A DNA stretch of 64,000 nt. Origin: Maribellus comscasis (GTDB lineage Bacteria > Bacteroidota > Bacteroidia > Bacteroidales > Prolixibacteraceae). Below are positions 1 to 9,091 of the stretch, one piece after another. A program made the translations under genes and the position numbers. The first letter of the stretch is position 1. Every line of letters begins with the position of its first letter. A model generated the notes under the pieces. It ran no database searches. It was given only the letters and a program-made list of their open reading frames with translations, and was not told the origin of the DNA. Where the stretch lies: positions 6,646,001 to 6,710,000 of the forward strand of contig NZ_CP046401.1 in NCBI RefSeq assembly GCF_009762775.1, read 5' to 3'.

Positions 1-1251
1 ATGGCAGGTCGTGGGACTGATATTAAACTAACGCCGGAAGTTAAAAAGGCCGGTGGACTGGCAATTATTGGCACAGAGCGGCATGATTCCAGAAGGGTTG
101 ACAGACAGTTGCGAGGGCGCGCCGGAAGACAGGGAGACCCAGGCTCTTCGCAGTTCTATGTCTCACTTGAGGATGATTTGATGCGTTTGTTTGGTTCCGA
201 CCGGATTTCCGGTGTGATGGATCGTTTGGGTTTGAAGGAAGGTGAGGTAATTCAGCATTCCATGATCTCAAAGTCAATTGAACGGGCGCAGCGTAAGGTG
301 GAAGAAAATAACTTTGGAATCCGTAAACGGTTGCTGGAATATGACGATGTGATGAACTCGCAGCGTGAAGTGATTTACAAAAAACGAAAACATGCACTTT
401 TCGGTGAGCGTTTGGAAGTGGATGTTTTGAACATGATGTACGATTCAGTAGAAGAGCTGGTAAATGAATATTTTGGCTCCGATATGTTTGAGGATTTTAA
501 TATGGAACTTTTGAGGCTACTTTCCATTGAATCTCCGGTTACTGAAGACGAGTTCAAAAAGATGAATACCACAGAGATTACCGAAGCAATTTATGAAAAA
601 ATGATTGCGGGTTACAACCGGAAGGTTGAAGCCATTTCGAAACAGGCATATCCGGTAATTAAAAATGTATATGAAACCAAATCGCAGCAGTATCAGAATA
701 TCGTGGTTCCAATTTCGGATGGGAAACGGGTATTCCAGATTATTTGCAACCTTGAAAAAGCCTATCAGAACAAAGGGAAGGAACTGGTAAAATCATATCA
801 GAAACAGATTGTGCTTAGTACCATCGACGAGGCCTGGAAGGAACAGTTGCGCGAAATGGATGATTTAAAACAGTCGGTTCAGAACGCAACCTATGAACAA
901 AAAGATCCACTTTTAATATACAAATTTGAATCGTTTAACCTTTTTAAAGTAATGGTTAACAAGGTCAATAAAGATGTGGTTTCCACATTAATGAAGGGGC
1001 AGATTCCGATTCAAAGTCCGGATCAGGTGAGGGAAGCGGAAGCCAGAAAACGAACGGATATGAGCCGGTACAAAACACAAAAATCAGACCTTCCGAATGT
1101 GGATAACCCGATGGAGGGAGCAAATACTCAAACTCAGGAAAAATCGAAACCACAGCCGGTTAAGGTTGAAAAGAGGGTAGGGCGAAATGATCCGTGCCCA
1201 TGTGGAAGTGGAAAAAAATATAAACAATGTCACGGCCGGACAGGTGCATAA
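1..1251 (+). CDS. secA: SecA preprotein translocase ATPase, C-terminal part (5' end outside window)
   Basis: SecA is the cytosolic ATPase that drives unfolded preproteins through SecYEG. The first residues, [10 protein letters not shown], are the conserved late helicase motif, so this ATG is an internal methionine and the gene starts upstream. The [23 protein letters not shown] helicase signature (about residues 25-47) and the helical scaffold/wing region follow. The protein ends in [20 protein letters not shown], the SEC-C zinc motif (CxCx8CH) used for SecB or ribosome contacts. 416 codons are visible, well under half of a Bacteroidota SecA. lgt follows 23 bp downstream on the same strand, so the two may be co-transcribed. 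Identification is firm; only the start is missing. Confidence 0.97.
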   Translation: MAGRGTDIKLTPEVKKAGGLAIIGTERHDSRRVDRQLRGRAGRQGDPGSSQFYVSLEDDLMRLFGSDRISGVMDRLGLKEGEVIQHSMISKSIERAQRKVEENNFGIRKRLLEYDDVMNSQREVIYKKRKHALFGERLEVDVLNMMYDSVEELVNEYFGSDMFEDFNMELLRLLSIESPVTEDEFKKMNTTEITEAIYEKMIAGYNRKVEAISKQAYPVIKNVYETKSQQYQNIVVPISDGKRVFQIICNLEKAYQNKGKELVKSYQKQIVLSTIDEAWKEQLREMDDLKQSVQNATYEQKDPLLIYKFESFNLFKVMVNKVNKDVVSTLMKGQIPIQSPDQVREAEARKRTDMSRYKTQKSDLPNVDNPMEGANTQTQEKSKPQPVKVEKRVGRNDPCPCGSGKKYKQCHGRTGA

Positions 1252-1274
1252 AATCTAAAATCAAAATATAGAAA

Positions 1275-2090
1275 ATGATTCAAATTTTAAGTTTTATCCA
1301 TTGGAATGCTAATCCGGAGATTTTTCATATCGGGGGACTTTCAGTAAGATGGTACGGATTATTATTTGCCTCTGGCCTTTTAATTGGGTATTATATTGGA
1401 GAATGGATGTTAAAATCCGAAAAAGTGCCGCAAAAGTGGATTGAGAGCCTGTTCTTTTACATTATAATTGCAACCATTGTTGGTGCACGCTTAGGTCATG
1501 TATTCTTCTACGGGTGGGATTATTATTCACAACATCCGGAAGAAATCATTAAGGTGTGGCATGGTGGTTTGGCTAGTCACGGGGGAGCACTTGGAATAAT
1601 TATTGCCCTTTGGATTCATTCAAGGTTGATAACTAAACGAACTGTACTTTGGACACTGGACAGAATTGCTGTTCCTACTGCGCTTGTAGGAGCGTTTATC
1701 CGCACGGGAAATTTAATGAATTCCGAAATTTACGGTATACAGACCGAACTTCCCTGGGGATTTATTTTTGAACGTAACGGCGAATTGGTGGCCAAACATC
1801 CGACCCAAATTTATGAGGCGTTGGCCTACGTTATTTCCTTTATAATTTTGATGTTTCTTTATAAAAAAACAAGCGCAAAAAATCGCCCGGGTTTGTTGCT
1901 GGGAGCATTTTTCGTGCTGATTTTTATTGCCCGCTTCTTTATCGAATTTATAAAAGAAGATCAGGAAGCATTTGAAGCCACAATGGCGTTAAATATGGGA
2001 CAATGGTTAAGCGTTCCTTTTGTGTTGATTGGAGCATTGCTGATTGCAAGGGCAATAAAACTCCCCGGAAAAGTATTTAAGAACGGTTAA
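1275..2090 (+). CDS. lgt: Phosphatidylglycerol--prolipoprotein diacylglyceryl transferase
   Basis: Lgt moves diacylglycerol from phosphatidylglycerol to the lipobox cysteine of prolipoproteins, the first step of lipoprotein maturation, in the inner membrane. The 271-residue sequence has about seven hydrophobic segments. Family landmarks are RWYGL near residue 25, the GARLGHVFFY segment near 72-81, GGLASHGGALG near 96-106, and the signature GAFIRTGNLMNSEIYG near 139-154, with its conserved Arg and Asn. Length is normal for the family. It lies just downstream of secA and ends before a bidirectional terminator. Its substrates in this window include the SusD, BtuG and NlpC/P60 lipoproteins. Confidence 0.96.
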   Translation: MIQILSFIHWNANPEIFHIGGLSVRWYGLLFASGLLIGYYIGEWMLKSEKVPQKWIESLFFYIIIATIVGARLGHVFFYGWDYYSQHPEEIIKVWHGGLASHGGALGIIIALWIHSRLITKRTVLWTLDRIAVPTALVGAFIRTGNLMNSEIYGIQTELPWGFIFERNGELVAKHPTQIYEALAYVISFIILMFLYKKTSAKNRPGLLLGAFFVLIFIARFFIEFIKEDQEAFEATMALNMGQWLSVPFVLIGALLIARAIKLPGKVFKNG

Positions 2091-2108
2091 TAACAGATTA
2101 ATATAAAT

Positions 2109-2140
2109 CAAAAAGCCCGGTAAATTCCGGGCTTTTTTTT
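2109..2140. terminator. Bidirectional intrinsic terminator between lgt and the convergent TonB receptor
   Basis: GCCCGG (2115-2120) pairs with CCGGGC (2127-2132) around a 6-nt loop. The stem is flanked by an A-run and by eight T residues, so it works for both converging transcripts. The last bases overlap the receptor stop codon. Confidence 0.85.
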
Positions 2141-4469
2141 AATTAAATATTTTTATTCCTATAAAAAAGTTTCCGGGTTTTGCAGGGCCATATATGTAAC
2201 CACTGTCACGGTTTTTACCCGAATCAAAATCATCCTGGTACTGGTCAAATAAATTTCCGGCACCGGCAAACAGCTCAATAGAAGAATCAAGCCGAATACT
2301 GCTGAATGTATAAGATATTTTCAGGTTGTTTTCAAGAAAAGACGGCGATTTAAATAGTTCATCCTGCTCCGGTGTCCCGGCGTCGCCAGCCAAACCGTAA
2401 TGTGGAACAAGCATGCTTCCGGTATAAATTCCGGCCAAAGAAGCCTTGAATTTAGCACCTGGAGTCCAGGTCAGCGTGTAATAACCATAGGTTTCGGGAG
2501 TTCTTAAATAGTCTTTTGTTCCCGGCAATTCTTCCGACCAGGCCACAACATCTTCGTACTGGCTTTTCTGCAAGGTTAAACCTCCTTCCAGCTGGATTTT
2601 ACGGTTATAATTGGCACGTAACTCAAGCGTGATACCGCGTACGTTGCTTTGACCTCCGTTTTGTTTTTCCATAATTGAATTTCCTTCTTCTGTAGTTCTA
2701 ATTTCTTCCAGGATAAAAGCATCATTTAAGCGGGTATAAAAACTTTCTATAGTAAAGCCAAAAATATGTTTCTCCGTTGGCTTGTCCCAGTTTAACGAAG
2801 CGCTCCAGCTCTGTGATTTTTCTTCTTTTAAATCATCGGAAAGTTGAATGGTCTGGATTCCACCTCCCGCAAAAGCAATATGCATATCTGCATCAAATGC
2901 TTGCGGTGCGCGAAAGCCGGTCGACCAGGATAGCCTCAATTGTGCATTTGTATTTGGTTTATACAAAAATGAAATACGGGGATTCAGAATTAAATTTTCA
3001 ACAAAATTATGTTTATCGGCACGAACACCGGTTAACAATGTTGTTTTGGCGGTGAGCGACCAGTCACTTTGTAAAAAGGTTCCAAAGTTTCGGGCATTTT
3101 GATCAATAAGATAATTGTACGCCTCTATTTCATCCCAAACATCATCTACCTTGTATTCTGCTCCCAAAGTAATGTTGTTTGATCCTTTTATAAAGTTATG
3201 TATCAAATGATTGACCTGTCCGCCAAACTGTACGGTATAATTTGTTGAACTTCCGTAAGGAGGATTAAAATTATATTCTGTCAGTTCCTCACCGCCATCT
3301 GGCGCTATTCCTGTAAAATGTTTACGGCCCGTATATTGCCCGGCAGAATAAAGTGAAAAACTGGTTTGGTTATTATCGCTGACATAATCGTAGTTTATTC
3401 CGCCCATCAGTACATTATGTGTTCTTTCTTCAGATTGTGTTGCCAGGTAAGCGGGTTTATCTACCGTTTCACCTCCGTATCGGTATTCATACATACTTGA
3501 AAAACTGGCCTCCAGCTTTTGATTTTCGTCCAAATTAAAAAAGGAGTTTAAGCCAAAAGAATTATTCTCCAGCTCAGGCATTTCAGAGAAATTATCACCG
3601 TTGTGATCATACATGTCTCTTTTGCGGTAAGATGTATAAAGAGCAACACCGGCATTTCTTTTCTGCGACAATGCAGTTAGTGTTCCATGAACCGACAGAT
3701 CAGCCGCATCTTCTCCCACAACAGAAGCATTGGTGGTTATTTCATACGAATTTCGCTGCGGCATGCGCGTAATAATATTTACGGTTCCACCAATGGCGCT
3801 GGAACCATACAAAGCTGAGCCGCCACCGCGTACGACTTCTATTCGTTCCACCATTTCTGATGGCATTTGTTCCAATCCGTACAAACCGGTTAAGGGACTG
3901 AAAACGGCACGGCTGTTGACCAGAATCTGGCTGTAAGCACCACCCAATCCATTCATTCTGAGTTGTGAATAGTTACAGGTTTGACAATCAGTTTCCATAC
4001 GCAGTCCCGGCTGGAAATTTAATGACTCAGAAACTGTTTGTGCCGCAATGTTTTCGATAGATTTTGCATCCAATACATTAACAATTACGGCATTGTCGGT
4101 TTGTCTTTTAAATGTTTTGGTTCCGGTGATTACAACTTCATCCACACGAATAAATTCCTCTTCCAGATCGAATTTTATTTCAAGCGTTTCATCGGCTTTT
4201 AACTCAATTTCTTTTTGAGCAGTTTTATAACCAACCATTTTGGCTACCAATGTATATTCTCCAACCGGAAGGTCTACCATCATGTAATGACCTGTAACAT
4301 CGGTAGTTGTGCCGTAGTTTGTGCCGTCAAGATAAATATTTACAAAAGGAAGATGTTCTCCCTCTGATACTACGTGGCCGGTAATTACCGCATCGCTACT
4401 TACTTGCGCTTTAACTGTGCTGCTGATATGTAAGGTAATCAGGATTATATAGATTATATTCTTTTTCAT
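2139..4469 (-). CDS. TonB-dependent outer-membrane receptor with CarboxypepD_reg domain (metal, siderophore or corrinoid substrate)
   Basis: A 776-residue outer-membrane transporter. It has a signal peptide (cut near VKA-QVSSD), an N-terminal carboxypeptidase-regulatory-like domain (about 25-105), a TonB plug (about 110-235) and a 22-strand barrel ending in the aromatic residue pattern FFIGIKIFN. The plug carries CQTCNYSQLRMNGLGG, a CxxC-bearing variant seen in a large Bacteroidota receptor group whose substrates are mostly unassigned. It is divergent from the B12-riboswitch operon. A near-perfect palindrome resembling a 7-1-7 Fur box lies 38-60 bp upstream of its start, which suggests iron or other metal control (inference). 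A corrinoid substrate is possible from context, but this gene is not downstream of the riboswitch. Confidence 0.9.
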   Translation of the reverse strand: MKKNIIYIILITLHISSTVKAQVSSDAVITGHVVSEGEHLPFVNIYLDGTNYGTTTDVTGHYMMVDLPVGEYTLVAKMVGYKTAQKEIELKADETLEIKFDLEEEFIRVDEVVITGTKTFKRQTDNAVIVNVLDAKSIENIAAQTVSESLNFQPGLRMETDCQTCNYSQLRMNGLGGAYSQILVNSRAVFSPLTGLYGLEQMPSEMVERIEVVRGGGSALYGSSAIGGTVNIITRMPQRNSYEITTNASVVGEDAADLSVHGTLTALSQKRNAGVALYTSYRKRDMYDHNGDNFSEMPELENNSFGLNSFFNLDENQKLEASFSSMYEYRYGGETVDKPAYLATQSEERTHNVLMGGINYDYVSDNNQTSFSLYSAGQYTGRKHFTGIAPDGGEELTEYNFNPPYGSSTNYTVQFGGQVNHLIHNFIKGSNNITLGAEYKVDDVWDEIEAYNYLIDQNARNFGTFLQSDWSLTAKTTLLTGVRADKHNFVENLILNPRISFLYKPNTNAQLRLSWSTGFRAPQAFDADMHIAFAGGGIQTIQLSDDLKEEKSQSWSASLNWDKPTEKHIFGFTIESFYTRLNDAFILEEIRTTEEGNSIMEKQNGGQSNVRGITLELRANYNRKIQLEGGLTLQKSQYEDVVAWSEELPGTKDYLRTPETYGYYTLTWTPGAKFKASLAGIYTGSMLVPHYGLAGDAGTPEQDELFKSPSFLENNLKISYTFSSIRLDSSIELFAGAGNLFDQYQDDFDSGKNRDSGYIYGPAKPGNFFIGIKIFN

Positions 4470-4506
4470 TTTGATTTATTTAATGTAAAAATTGTAAAGA
4501 TGCATG

Positions 4507-4529
4507 TTATTTAGAATCATTCTTAATAA
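4507..4529. promoter_or_regulatory. Fur-like palindromic operator in the divergent receptor/B12 promoter region
   Basis: A 23-bp palindrome with one mismatched pair. Its core, TTAGAAT-C-ATTCTTA (4511-4525), matches the 7-1-7 layout of Fur-family boxes (TGATAAT-n-ATTATCA). It lies upstream of the minus-strand receptor and just before the TAACTTTG element that could start the riboswitch transcript. It could therefore act on both. The match is by eye; the regulator is inferred. Confidence 0.5.
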
Positions 4530-4537
4530 TTTATATA

Positions 4538-4545
4538 TAACTTTG
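4538..4545 (+). promoter_or_regulatory. Candidate Bacteroidota -7 promoter element for the first cobalamin riboswitch transcript
   Basis: TAACTTTG matches the Bacteroidota -7 consensus TAnnTTTG exactly and lies about 30 bp before the riboswitch core. No clear TTG at -33 is visible; that position falls in the Fur-like palindrome, which would let a repressor block polymerase. Confidence 0.45.
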
Positions 4546-4554
4546 CAGACGAGA

Positions 4555-4790
4555 AATGGTTCATTAAAAATGTAAAAAGGGAATCCGGTGGAAAACCGGA
4601 GCTGTGCCCGCAGCTGTAAGCTCAAAATTTTTCGGCATTATCCACTGTTCAACTCAAACGAACGGGAAGGAGCAGAAAAAAGAGTAAGCCAGAAGACCTG
4701 CCATTTTCAAAAAAATGCTTTCGGGAATAAAAGCGACGGTTCAATACCTGAAGTTTTATTTCCCCATGGTTTTAAAAACAAAGGGGAATG
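4555..4790 (+). promoter_or_regulatory. Cobalamin riboswitch 1 with translation-control expression platform
   Basis: The aptamer core runs from GGGAATCCGGTG (4579-4590) to the B12 box GCCAGAAGACCTGCC (4688-4702). P5 is GAGCTG/CAGCTG with L5 containing CCCG (4607-4610). After the aptamer, hairpin P13 (GCTTT...AAAGC, about 4717-4734) shows CGGG in its loop (4722-4725), complementary to L5, as expected for the kissing loop of the class. TTCCCC (4760-4765) can pair with GGGGAA (4783-4788), which holds the ribosome-binding purines and the A of the start codon. GGGAATAAAA (4723-4732) can instead pair with TTTTATTTCCC (4754-4764). Known for the class: ligand binding represses uptake genes. Confidence 0.93.
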
Positions 4791-7133
4791 AAAAAGTTAA
4801 AATTACTGTTTGCAATTCTGGGGATACCCTGTTTTGCTATTTCACAAAATGTAGCCAATCGGGTGCTGGAATATAAACCAGCGCCGGGACAACACATTAA
4901 TGTTGAGTCTATCGGGACACCACAGGCAGCTGAAGATATGCCTGCAGAAGTAACCAACATGGTTTCGCTGGGTAGCTTTGGCGGAACTATTTTGGTAGGG
5001 TTTAAAGAAGCCTGTGTGAATGATCCCGAAAATCCGTACGGAATTGATTTTACCATTTTTGGAAATGCTTTTAGCGGTTCGTCGGAGCCTGGTGTGGTGT
5101 GGGTAATGAAAGATGAAAATAAAAACGGAACAGCAGATGATACCTGGTATGAAATAAAAGGCAGCCAGCATTTTCATTCGGGAACCAGAACCGATTACAG
5201 CCTTACTTATTTTAAGACGACAACGCGCGATATTTTATGGAAGGACAATCTCGGTAATACCGGAACTTTGAAAGCAAATAGTTATAACACACAGGAATAT
5301 TACCCAACAAGCATTTTTTTTCCAAATTATCCACAGGATTCAGTTACTTTTAAAGGCACCCTACTCGCGCCCGCAGTTGACAGTTCAAATCCTCTGCAAT
5401 ACGTTACAGAGGCTCTGGATTTTGGGTATGCCGATGTTCATGCCAGAGTACAGGGAGTTGACTTGACCCTTCCGGACAATCCCTATACAAATGAAATTGA
5501 AGGTGCCGGAGGAGACCCCATAGATCTTTCGTGGGCAGTTGATGAGCAGGGAAATTATGTGGATTTGGACTCCATTCATTTTGTAAAAATTACAACAGGC
5601 AATCTTGCCAGTGTAGGCTGGCTGGGCGAAATTTCTACAGATGTCGCTTATCTGGTTGATGTGGATGCAAATACAGAAATCTCGGGTGACAACGAACTGT
5701 TGGTTGTATTTCATCATAAATCAAAAATAGTTACCGGCGAAACATTACAACTTGAGGCTGCATTTTTTCAGAATGGAAAATTAAAAGAGTCAAATTTTTT
5801 GTTTACATCACAAAACCAGGAAGTGGCGACAGTTAACTCATTGGGGGAAATAAAGGCGGAAAATACCGGAGAAACAGAAATTCTTGTTTCCTCAAACGGC
5901 AAGACCAAAACGACCAAAATAAATGTAGTTGCTCCTGATTCGATAGAGATTCTGTCAGATTTCTCATCGGTTTATGTGGGAGATACGGTGCTACTTGCAG
6001 CCAATATTTTTGATAACAACAAAGATAAACTGGAAACTGAAATTCAATTTGAGTTGGAAACACCCGGAGTTGGTAGTATCATTGAAATAGAGGGAGAAAG
6101 TTATTTTGTGGCTTCACAACAGGGAAATGGTTCCATCACTTTTCGGGTAGAAGGGTTTATTGAAAAATCAGTCAGTTTTAAGATATCATCAGAAAGCGAC
6201 ATTATTCATGTATACTTTACAGCAAAAACCGAGACAGAAAATATTATACCGCTGCAAAAAATTGAGGTGAGACTTTCGGATTTAAATGCTTTTGTTGAGA
6301 ACAGGAACAATGATTTTTCAGGAATTGAAAATCATGCGTTGGCGCATGCAGTGGTTTCCGGGCTTCAGAAATCCGGTGTCAATTTTGATTTGCGCGATGA
6401 TGAAAATTCAGAAGGCAAACTTTACTTGTATTCTGTTGAGAAAGAAGGCGAATTTACATACGGATGGGGCGGCAAAACAGCTCCGGTTGCCTTTGCAAAG
6501 GCTTGGATTGCTCGTGTAAAAGGCAGCCAATATTTAACTGATTTTGATAAAGTTGATGTTGCAGAAGGCGACACCGTTGTGCTGTATCATGTTTCAGAGA
6601 TTGTTAATCCCTGGGATTTCACTCAAATGAATGTGAATAAAGACTCGGCCGTAATAAACGATGAAGTTGAAGTAAGCTTGCTGAAGGCCACATGCACATT
6701 TTCTGATGGGGTGATTACAGAAAGTGTATTGCTCCCTGTTTTCAACCAGGAAATTTTTACTGAGGAAACAAACTATTTTTCAGATGAATCAGGAAAAGCA
6801 GTTGTTCTTATTTCTTCTTCGCCTCCGCTAACGATTTATTCAGAAACAGATGCAGTTCTGATATCTGAGAAAATAATTACTTCGAGCCGGAGTTTTGCTG
6901 ATTTGGAAACACAGATATTCCCAAATCCCGTTGATAGTAAATTGATTGTCAATGGAAAAAACTTGACTGGTGCACAAATGTATATCTTTGATATGAATGG
7001 TAAAAACATATGGTCAGAATCGGCTTTTATAACCAGTAAAAACATTGATGTTCAGTATTTTAATCCAGGAATTTATATGTTGAAAATTGTTGAAAAATCG
7101 GGGGTTAAAACGTTTAAATTCATTAAAAAGTAA
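4788..7133 (+). CDS. Large T9SS-sorted surface protein of the cobalamin uptake operon
   Basis: A 781-residue secreted protein, first gene under cobalamin riboswitch 1. It has a signal peptide (about 1-20, ending FAISQ). Residues about 25-290 form a domain frequent in putative cell-surface proteins of Bacteroidota B12 loci. One or two Big-like beta-sandwich domains follow (about 300-470). A segment at about 473-625 with KLYLYSVEKEGEF, a Trp, and DFDKVDVAEGDTVVLYH resembles the transcobalamin-like DUF4430 fold by eye. The end (about 705-781) is a T9SS type A sorting domain with IFPNPV and GIYMLKI. ATG is preceded by GGGG, which the riboswitch hairpin can mask. Its stop overlaps the next start by one base (TAATG). 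Role in corrinoid capture is inferred from context. Confidence 0.85.
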   Translation: MKKLKLLFAILGIPCFAISQNVANRVLEYKPAPGQHINVESIGTPQAAEDMPAEVTNMVSLGSFGGTILVGFKEACVNDPENPYGIDFTIFGNAFSGSSEPGVVWVMKDENKNGTADDTWYEIKGSQHFHSGTRTDYSLTYFKTTTRDILWKDNLGNTGTLKANSYNTQEYYPTSIFFPNYPQDSVTFKGTLLAPAVDSSNPLQYVTEALDFGYADVHARVQGVDLTLPDNPYTNEIEGAGGDPIDLSWAVDEQGNYVDLDSIHFVKITTGNLASVGWLGEISTDVAYLVDVDANTEISGDNELLVVFHHKSKIVTGETLQLEAAFFQNGKLKESNFLFTSQNQEVATVNSLGEIKAENTGETEILVSSNGKTKTTKINVVAPDSIEILSDFSSVYVGDTVLLAANIFDNNKDKLETEIQFELETPGVGSIIEIEGESYFVASQQGNGSITFRVEGFIEKSVSFKISSESDIIHVYFTAKTETENIIPLQKIEVRLSDLNAFVENRNNDFSGIENHALAHAVVSGLQKSGVNFDLRDDENSEGKLYLYSVEKEGEFTYGWGGKTAPVAFAKAWIARVKGSQYLTDFDKVDVAEGDTVVLYHVSEIVNPWDFTQMNVNKDSAVINDEVEVSLLKATCTFSDGVITESVLLPVFNQEIFTEETNYFSDESGKAVVLISSSPPLTIYSETDAVLISEKIITSSRSFADLETQIFPNPVDSKLIVNGKNLTGAQMYIFDMNGKNIWSESAFITSKNIDVQYFNPGIYMLKIVEKSGVKTFKFIKK

Positions 7134-9091
7134 TGAGAGTTAAACTTCTGATACTCATGTTTTTAATGCTGACTTTTACAACTGTAGAAGCGCAGAATCT
7201 GACCGATACCATTCATATTGAAGAAGTAAAAGTACTTGCCAAACGAAAAGTTGAAGAAGCCGGATTAAAATTAACACGTCCTGATTCGATGGCAAGGATC
7301 GCAACTTTAACCACTTCTCTTTCTGAATTAATTTCGGAATATACACCGGTTTTTATAAAATCGTACGGACGCGGTTCATCTGCAACAGCAAGTTTTCGGG
7401 GAACTGCCGCTACACACACTCAGGTGTTATGGAATGGTATGAACCTGAATTCTCCAATGAACGGAATTGCGGATTTATCGTTGCTGCCTGTATTTTTTAC
7501 CGATGACGTCTACCTGCTTCACGGAGGGAGTTCTATGGCTGAAAGCAGCGGGGCGCTCGGTGGAAGCATTCATTTAAACAACCAAATAAACTGGGATACA
7601 AACCTGGAATTGGCCGGATTGTTTGAAACAAGCTCTTTTCAAACGCGAAAAACATTCGTAAGGGTTTTGCTTGGCGGTGGCCGCTTAAAATCAAGTACCC
7701 GCTTGTTTTACGAAGGCTCTGAAAATAATTTTCCGTATTACAATTATGGCGTTATTCCACAACGGAATGATACTTTAGAAAATGCGGATTACTGGAAAGG
7801 TGGTATTCTCCAGGAATTTTATTACCGGTCGTTTAACAGCAAAATAATGTCTCTACGCATATGGTTTCAAAAAAGCGATAGAAATTTGCCTCAATTAATG
7901 TCATACGAAGGTAGCGAACGGGAAGAATATCAAAACGACGATCAGCTTCGGGTTCAATACGATATAAAGAAGTATACTGATAAATTTAATTATCATTTTT
8001 TTACGGGATTAAATTCGACGACACTCAATTATTACCGGGCAACTCCCGAATTTAATTTTGTCAATGAAAATTCTAAAAGCAAAGAAAACGGTTTTCAAAA
8101 TCATCTCAGGATTTTTAGGGAATTTAATGAGAAAACCTATGCAACAGTGAGTGCAGATGTAAATTATTATCAGGTACAAATTACTAACAAAATAAATGGC
8201 GAAGACTACAAAAAGGATCGTTTCGAAACCAGTCTTCTCATTAATTGGCACATGAAACCATCCGATCGTTTTGCTGCTTTTATGTTGATGCGCTCTGAAA
8301 ATTATGACAACCACGTAGAACCTTTTATTCCAAGTGCGGGCTTCGAGTGGCAGGTAACAAAAAGATGGCCATTGTTGTTAAAACCAAATGTTGCACGAAA
8401 CTACCACAAACCTACTTTGAATGATTTGTATTGGTTACCCGGTGGAAACTCCGACCTTTTGCCGGAAGATGGTTATACCGGCGATTTGTCGCTATCCTGG
8501 CAAACGGAAAACAGCCACTTTCAATTTGATAGTGAAATAACCGGATTTGTTTCTTTTATCGATAATTGGATAGTTTGGCAACCTTCGCAAAGTGGCGCAT
8601 ATTACTGGGAAGCAAACAATGTAAAAGAAGTTTTATCGAGAGGGGCAGAGTACCGGTTTTCAGCCGGCAAAAATTTGAGAAACTTAGAATTGAAGTCAGG
8701 GGGAAACTATTCCTACACACATACCACAAATCAAAATGCGATGCGTTCGGTTGACAAATCGCGCGGAAAACAGCTGATATACATTCCCAAACATAAAGGA
8801 AATCTTTTCGCCGCCGCCTCAGTTAAAAATTTTACGCTAAAATTTGATATGGAATACACGGGAAAAAGATACACCAATTCGAGCAATGAAGAGTCTGAGT
8901 TCGAGCGGGTTTTAAATCCGTACTGGCTTAATAAAGTTTCGCTGGATAAAATGCTGGAAATAAGCTCTTTTCGCATGAATATAAAATTTGCTGTAGAAAA
9001 TATTTTTAATGAAGACTACCAAAGTATTTTATGGCGCCCCATGCCTGGCCGGTATTATTCTTTTTCAATGGCTTTGAACTATAAAAAATGA
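7133..9091 (+). CDS. btuB: BtuB-type TonB-dependent cobalamin receptor
   Basis: Outer-membrane barrel for TonB-powered corrinoid import. The 652-residue protein has a signal peptide (to VEAQ), a probable TonB box in DTIHIEEVKV (about 25-34), a plug with SFRGTAATHTQVLWNGMNLN (about 89-108) and GGSSMAESSGALGGSI, and a barrel ending with aromatic SFSMALNYKK. It lacks the carboxypeptidase-like N-terminal domain, as known for Bacteroidota BtuB. It overlaps the upstream gene by one base and the downstream BtuG-like gene by four (ATGA), which implies tight co-translation. The substrate follows from the riboswitch and the BtuG-like partner rather than from barrel residues. Confidence 0.9.
   Translation: MRVKLLILMFLMLTFTTVEAQNLTDTIHIEEVKVLAKRKVEEAGLKLTRPDSMARIATLTTSLSELISEYTPVFIKSYGRGSSATASFRGTAATHTQVLWNGMNLNSPMNGIADLSLLPVFFTDDVYLLHGGSSMAESSGALGGSIHLNNQINWDTNLELAGLFETSSFQTRKTFVRVLLGGGRLKSSTRLFYEGSENNFPYYNYGVIPQRNDTLENADYWKGGILQEFYYRSFNSKIMSLRIWFQKSDRNLPQLMSYEGSEREEYQNDDQLRVQYDIKKYTDKFNYHFFTGLNSTTLNYYRATPEFNFVNENSKSKENGFQNHLRIFREFNEKTYATVSADVNYYQVQITNKINGEDYKKDRFETSLLINWHMKPSDRFAAFMLMRSENYDNHVEPFIPSAGFEWQVTKRWPLLLKPNVARNYHKPTLNDLYWLPGGNSDLLPEDGYTGDLSLSWQTENSHFQFDSEITGFVSFIDNWIVWQPSQSGAYYWEANNVKEVLSRGAEYRFSAGKNLRNLELKSGGNYSYTHTTNQNAMRSVDKSRGKQLIYIPKHKGNLFAAASVKNFTLKFDMEYTGKRYTNSSNEESEFERVLNPYWLNKVSLDKMLEISSFRMNIKFAVENIFNEDYQSILWRPMPGRYYSFSMALNYKK

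Noticed and set aside
2777..3936. Plus-strand frames inside the minus-strand TonB receptor
   Set aside because: No family signal and full overlap with a well-supported receptor.
4588..4791. Open frame of 67 codons across riboswitch 1
   Set aside because: It lies fully on the structured cobalamin aptamer and platform, with no family likeness.
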